Of a stretch of DNA of 58,371 bases, positions 55,331 to 58,371 are shown piece after piece. The notes under the pieces are model-generated. The model did no database searches. It had not been told where the DNA came from and was given only the letters and a program-made list of their open reading frames with translations. The stretch's first letter is position 1. Every line of letters starts with the position of its first letter. The stretch lies in contig JBNMHN010000001.1 in NCBI GenBank assembly GCA_050872805.1, positions 1-58,371 on the forward strand, given 5' to 3'. The DNA is from CAKVOD01 sp050872805 (lineage in GTDB: Bacteria; Bacillota; Clostridia; Christensenellales; UBA1242). The translations under genes were made by a program, and so were the position numbers.

Positions 55331-57388
55331 TCAGCCTTTAAGCGCAATTTTGTATGCGGCGGTGATTTTTTCAAACCATTGTCTTTCAATGGCTTCGACT
55401 TCTTCACTTGTCAATGTTTCGTCAAAACTATTGTAAGTTATTTGTATGAGTTGTGAGGTTGTGCCCTCTTTGACGCCTTTGCCTTTGTAGAGGTCTTTGG
55501 CTTCGATATTGATAATTTTATTAGACGTTTTCTCAATTTCCGTTTTATAGTCCGCAAACTTCACGTCAGTTGGAACAAGCAAATTGTACTCTCTTGTGAT
55601 GCTTGGGAATTTGCTTTGCTCCTCAAGCGCGGTCGTTCCCATAGAAAGCATATCAATGTTGATTTCAAGATAGTATACCTTTTCGCGGACAAGTTTACCA
55701 TTCTCAAAGTTCTTGACCGCGCCGTCATCCAAAATACCGATGATACCAAACTTTTTGCCGCCAACCAAAATATCCGCGCAAAGTTCAAAGGTTGGCTCTT
55801 GCTTTTCGACAAGTTCAAACGGCATACTGTATTGCGCCATAATGAGTTCTAACACTTGCTTGATATCGTAGAAATCATACGGAACATTTTTATCAATGCC
55901 AAAGCCCTTTTCAATTTTGTTCCCACACAAAACGACTGCCAAGTGCGAATTTTGCCCGTAGCCCGTGTCCGCGCTCGCGTCGCGCTTGAACACTGTGCCG
56001 ATTTCAAAAATCGGCTCGCACACGCCGTCTTTTGCGACGTTGTACACAAGCGTGTTCACCATACTATAAATGAGGTTGGGACGCATCAGTGCAAACTTGT
56101 TTGAAAGCGGATTAATCAACTTAATGTCGCCATAAAGTTCGCTTTTTTCGTCGATTTTGAGCATTTTCATTGCGTTTTCGTGGATAAACGAATACGAAAT
56201 GCACTCATTCGCCCCAACGCCGTACAACAAATTGCGCAAAATGTCGGAATTAATGATATAGTCGTTTGGCTCGTATTCGACGCTCAAATTCGGCATTGTC
56301 GGCTCAATGTTGTGGTAGCCGAAAATTTGCGCGACGTCGCCCACAACGTCAATTTTATCTTCAAAGTCAAGCCTATAATTTGGCGCGATGACCTCAATGT
56401 TTTGGTCGTCCAAAACGCTTACAGTATAGTAATAACTTTCAAGCAACTTTTTTATGTCCTGCGCTGAAAATTTTGTTCCCAAAATTTTATTGATGTACGA
56501 CACTTCAAGTTGTTTTTTGTTTTCCTTAGAATTTTCAAACTTAACAAACGCTGAATCTAATTGCCCACCGCAGTTTTCCAAAATGTACTCAGCGCACAAG
56601 CACGCGCCAAGTTTTGTGATATTCGCGTCCACGCCGCGCTCGTATCTATACGACGCAAGCGTGCTGATGTGCGTGTTTTGGCTTACAACGCGCAATTTGA
56701 TTGGATTAAAGTTTGCCGACTCAATGACGATGTTTTTCGTATTTTCGTCCACTTCAACTTTTTGCGTGCCAATAATGCCCGCAAGGCACACGGCGCCGCT
56801 GCTGTCCTTTATAATAATGCTGCCCTTTGGCGCAGTGATTTCGCTGCCGTTGATTGTCGTCAACTTTGTGTCACTTGCTAGGTTGTCAAACTCAAGTTTT
56901 GCATTGAGTTTATCTAGGTCGTACACGTGAATCGGCTGCCCAAGTTCTAGCATAACAAAGTTTGAGAAATCAACAATCGGGTTGACGCTTGCAACGCCCA
57001 AATTGTGCAACAATTTAACAATCTTTTCAGGCGTCTTTTTGGTGTTGTCAATGTTTTTGATGCAAACAAGCACCAAATTGCCGACGTCGTCGGTTTTGAT
57101 TTCCACATCAATCGGCAAATTCTTTAGCCCCGACAAATCAACTTTGCTTTCAATCTTTGGCTCCTTGTTATATTTTTTATAAACATAATATTCGCGCAAA
57201 ACGCCCAAATGCGAAAGCATATCGGGGCGGTTTGCCTTGACCTCAAGTTCGACAATGGCGTCGTCGTCCATTTCTTCTTCGCACGCGACTTCAAAGCCCT
57301 GTAGGTCTAACCAATTACGGTCGAAATCCTTATAATCAATGGATTCGCCCGCCAACTTTTCTAAAAATCTATGTGAATATTTGAACAT
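55331..57388 (-). CDS. pheT: phenylalanyl-tRNA synthetase beta subunit, short form
   Basis: 685 residues against about 800 for the usual form. After ~45 residues the sequence goes straight to IVELEVKANRPDMLSHLGVLRE (B3/B4 region), so the EMAP-II-like tRNA-binding domain normally near residues 40-150 is missing. GVASVNPIVDFSNFVMLELGQPIHVYD, SYRYERGVD, the B5 region (SYINKILGTKFSAQDIKKLL), the catalytic-like core and the C-terminal FDX-ACB domain (FPSITREYNLLVPTDVKFADYK... to the end) are present. With PheS it charges tRNA-Phe and edits mischarged Tyr. AGAGGA precedes ATG 57388. Separated from pheS by 136 bases containing a mosaic repeat unit. Confidence 0.93.
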   Translation of the reverse strand: MFKYSHRFLEKLAGESIDYKDFDRNWLDLQGFEVACEEEMDDDAIVELEVKANRPDMLSHLGVLREYYVYKKYNKEPKIESKVDLSGLKNLPIDVEIKTDDVGNLVLVCIKNIDNTKKTPEKIVKLLHNLGVASVNPIVDFSNFVMLELGQPIHVYDLDKLNAKLEFDNLASDTKLTTINGSEITAPKGSIIIKDSSGAVCLAGIIGTQKVEVDENTKNIVIESANFNPIKLRVVSQNTHISTLASYRYERGVDANITKLGACLCAEYILENCGGQLDSAFVKFENSKENKKQLEVSYINKILGTKFSAQDIKKLLESYYYTVSVLDDQNIEVIAPNYRLDFEDKIDVVGDVAQIFGYHNIEPTMPNLSVEYEPNDYIINSDILRNLLYGVGANECISYSFIHENAMKMLKIDEKSELYGDIKLINPLSNKFALMRPNLIYSMVNTLVYNVAKDGVCEPIFEIGTVFKRDASADTGYGQNSHLAVVLCGNKIEKGFGIDKNVPYDFYDIKQVLELIMAQYSMPFELVEKQEPTFELCADILVGGKKFGIIGILDDGAVKNFENGKLVREKVYYLEINIDMLSMGTTALEEQSKFPSITREYNLLVPTDVKFADYKTEIEKTSNKIINIEAKDLYKGKGVKEGTTSQLIQITYNSFDETLTSEEVEAIERQWFEKITAAYKIALKG

Positions 57389-57440
57389 TTTTCCTCTTCC
57401 TTATATTATTTTTCTTTTTACCGCATTAAATCGCGAACTA

Positions 57441-57524
57441 GCCTGCATAAGCAGTACAACTGCACGCCGCCCACGATAGTTTGTTGCTTGTAGGGAAAGT
57501 ACCTGCACCTGTGGCGTCTACCAC
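57441..57524. repeat. mosaic hairpin repeat, locus 9, inside the pheS-pheT operon
   Basis: GCACGCCGCCCACGATAG, TTGCTTGTAGGGAAAGTACC (57488-57507), TGCACCTGTGG and the hairpin GTGG...CCAC (57511-57524). The hairpin begins directly after the TAG stop of pheS. Confidence 0.8.
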
Positions 57525-58371
57525 CTAGTGTAGTTTTTTGAATACTTTTATGTTGTTGTCGTGCAAAATGCGAAGTTCTGGCAACTTGTACTCAATCTGC
57601 GGGAACTTGCTCATCCCGTACCCAAACGCAAAGCCCTGCGTTCCCTCAGGATAACCAACATTTTTGAACACATTTGGATGCACCATTCCGCAACCGCCAA
57701 TGCGTATCCAGCCCGAGTTCTTGCACGTGCGGCACTTCTTACCGCCGCAAACAGGGCAAGTGATGTCAATGCCCGCGCTAGGCTCAGTATAAGGATAATA
57801 CGTTGGAATAAATCGCGCCGTAATCTTCTCGCCAAACACGGATTTGACGCAATTCATAATCGTGCCCTTCAAGTCCGCAAACGTGATGTCGTCGCCCACA
57901 ATCAAGCCTTCCATTTGAAAGAACATCGGCGTGTGCTGCGGGTCAAGGTCGTCCACACGATACACAATCCCCGGCGAAATAATCTTTATCGGCGGTTTGT
58001 GCTTGAGCATATAGCGAATTTGCACCGCGGACGTGTGCGAACGCAAAATTTTGTTCGGGAACTCCAAGTAAAACATATCCTGCATTCCGCGCGCAGGGTG
58101 GTGCGCAGGCATATTGAGCATTTCGCAGTTATACTTGTCAAGTTCGATTTCAGGGCCGCTCGCAACATTGAAGCCATTATTGATATAATACCTCTCAAAA
58201 CGCTTGTAAATTCTAATAAGCGGGTGCATCGCGCCGTATTTCACAATCGGCTTAGAAAGCGTAATGTCGATTTTTTCGCCCTTGCCCTTCTTTTCGCCCA
58301 ACTTTGACTTGACGGCCGCAATCTTTTCTTCCATTTGCGCGCGGAAAGCATTGACCCTTTGCCCATACTCC
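57525..58371 (-). CDS. pheS: phenylalanyl-tRNA synthetase alpha subunit (5' truncated by window edge)
   Basis: At least 281 residues are visible; the frame stays open to the window end (YGQRVNAFRAQMEEK), so the true start is off the right edge and ATG 58334 is not the start. The visible part has HPLIRIYKRFERYY, motif 2 (RSHTSAVQIRYM, SPGIVYRVDDLDPQHTPMFFQMEGLIV), the CPVCGGKKCRTCKNSGW zinc-binding insertion common in Clostridia, and motif 3 (GFAFGYGMSKFPQIEYKLPELR). With PheT it forms an alpha2-beta2 enzyme. The stop is followed at once by a mosaic repeat hairpin. Confidence 0.95.
   Translation of the reverse strand, partial: EYGQRVNAFRAQMEEKIAAVKSKLGEKKGKGEKIDITLSKPIVKYGAMHPLIRIYKRFERYYINNGFNVASGPEIELDKYNCEMLNMPAHHPARGMQDMFYLEFPNKILRSHTSAVQIRYMLKHKPPIKIISPGIVYRVDDLDPQHTPMFFQMEGLIVGDDITFADLKGTIMNCVKSVFGEKITARFIPTYYPYTEPSAGIDITCPVCGGKKCRTCKNSGWIRIGGCGMVHPNVFKNVGYPEGTQGFAFGYGMSKFPQIEYKLPELRILHDNNIKVFKKLH

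Noticed and set aside
57561..58307. A 248-codon plus-strand frame opposite pheS
   Set aside because: The PheS frame has all synthetase motifs; the opposite frame is an Arg-rich shadow.

Overview
The window looks like a chromosomal segment of a low-GC, Gram-positive, Clostridia-like bacterium. The evidence is strong consensus sigma-A promoters (TTGACA-N17-TATAAT type), purine-rich Shine-Dalgarno sites close to most starts, AT-rich intergenic DNA, an RsgI-type anti-sigma factor, a CwlD-like amidase, a collagen-like BclA-type protein and a PheS/PheT pair. CwlD-like and BclA-like genes hint at sporulation but do not prove it. No rRNA, tRNA, CRISPR array, transposase or integrase gene was seen. 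PheS is cut by the right edge and an AraC-type regulator by the left edge.

Layout. 1-3.3 kb: tail of an AraC/GyrI-like regulator, a small unknown gene, paired terminators, a probable stand-alone small RNA, a Zn-dependent phospholipase C-like protein, a CwlD-like amidase and a cluster of DnaA boxes. 3.3-10 kb: cell-surface genes (Gly/Ala/Ser-rich protein, membrane proteins including a 30-residue peptide gene, TasA/CalY-like exported protein), an ECF sigma factor with RsgI-like anti-sigma factor, and a collagen-like protein. 10-14.4 kb: leftward operon MBG-repeat lipoprotein - ung - methyltransferase - ksgA. 14.6-22 kb: beta-helix surface protein, short-chain dehydrogenase, EF-P, PnuC-like transporter, PLP enzyme of the aluminium-resistance/methionine gamma-lyase family and a YcxB-like membrane protein. 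22-36.4 kb: one leftward gene of about 4788 codons encoding a membrane-anchored giant protein with about 53 InlB-type B-repeats. 36.5-38.6 kb: an AbiE type IV toxin-antitoxin pair bracketed by two copies of an inverted-repeat operator. 38.8-45.2 kb: YqeY, MscS channel, membrane and lipoprotein surface genes. 45.5-49.4 kb: zinc-ribbon acidic protein, ankyrin-like protein, TilS and a Fic protein. 49.5-58.4 kb: transglutaminase-like surface protein, LPG-synthase-like membrane protein, inorganic pyrophosphatase, PheT and PheS.

Themes. (1) Many exported proteins share an N-terminal signal plus a C-terminal membrane helix and a basic cytoplasmic tail, with no LPXTG and no sortase nearby. (2) At least nine intergenic loci carry a mosaic dispersed repeat whose core is a short hairpin with changing but complementary stems in constant flanks; copies sit directly after stop codons and one lies between pheS and pheT. 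(3) The AbiE and Fic genes have similar promoter-operator layouts in which inverted TTCTCC/GGAGAA arms bracket the -10 box. All functional calls are by eye from sequence; no database search was run.
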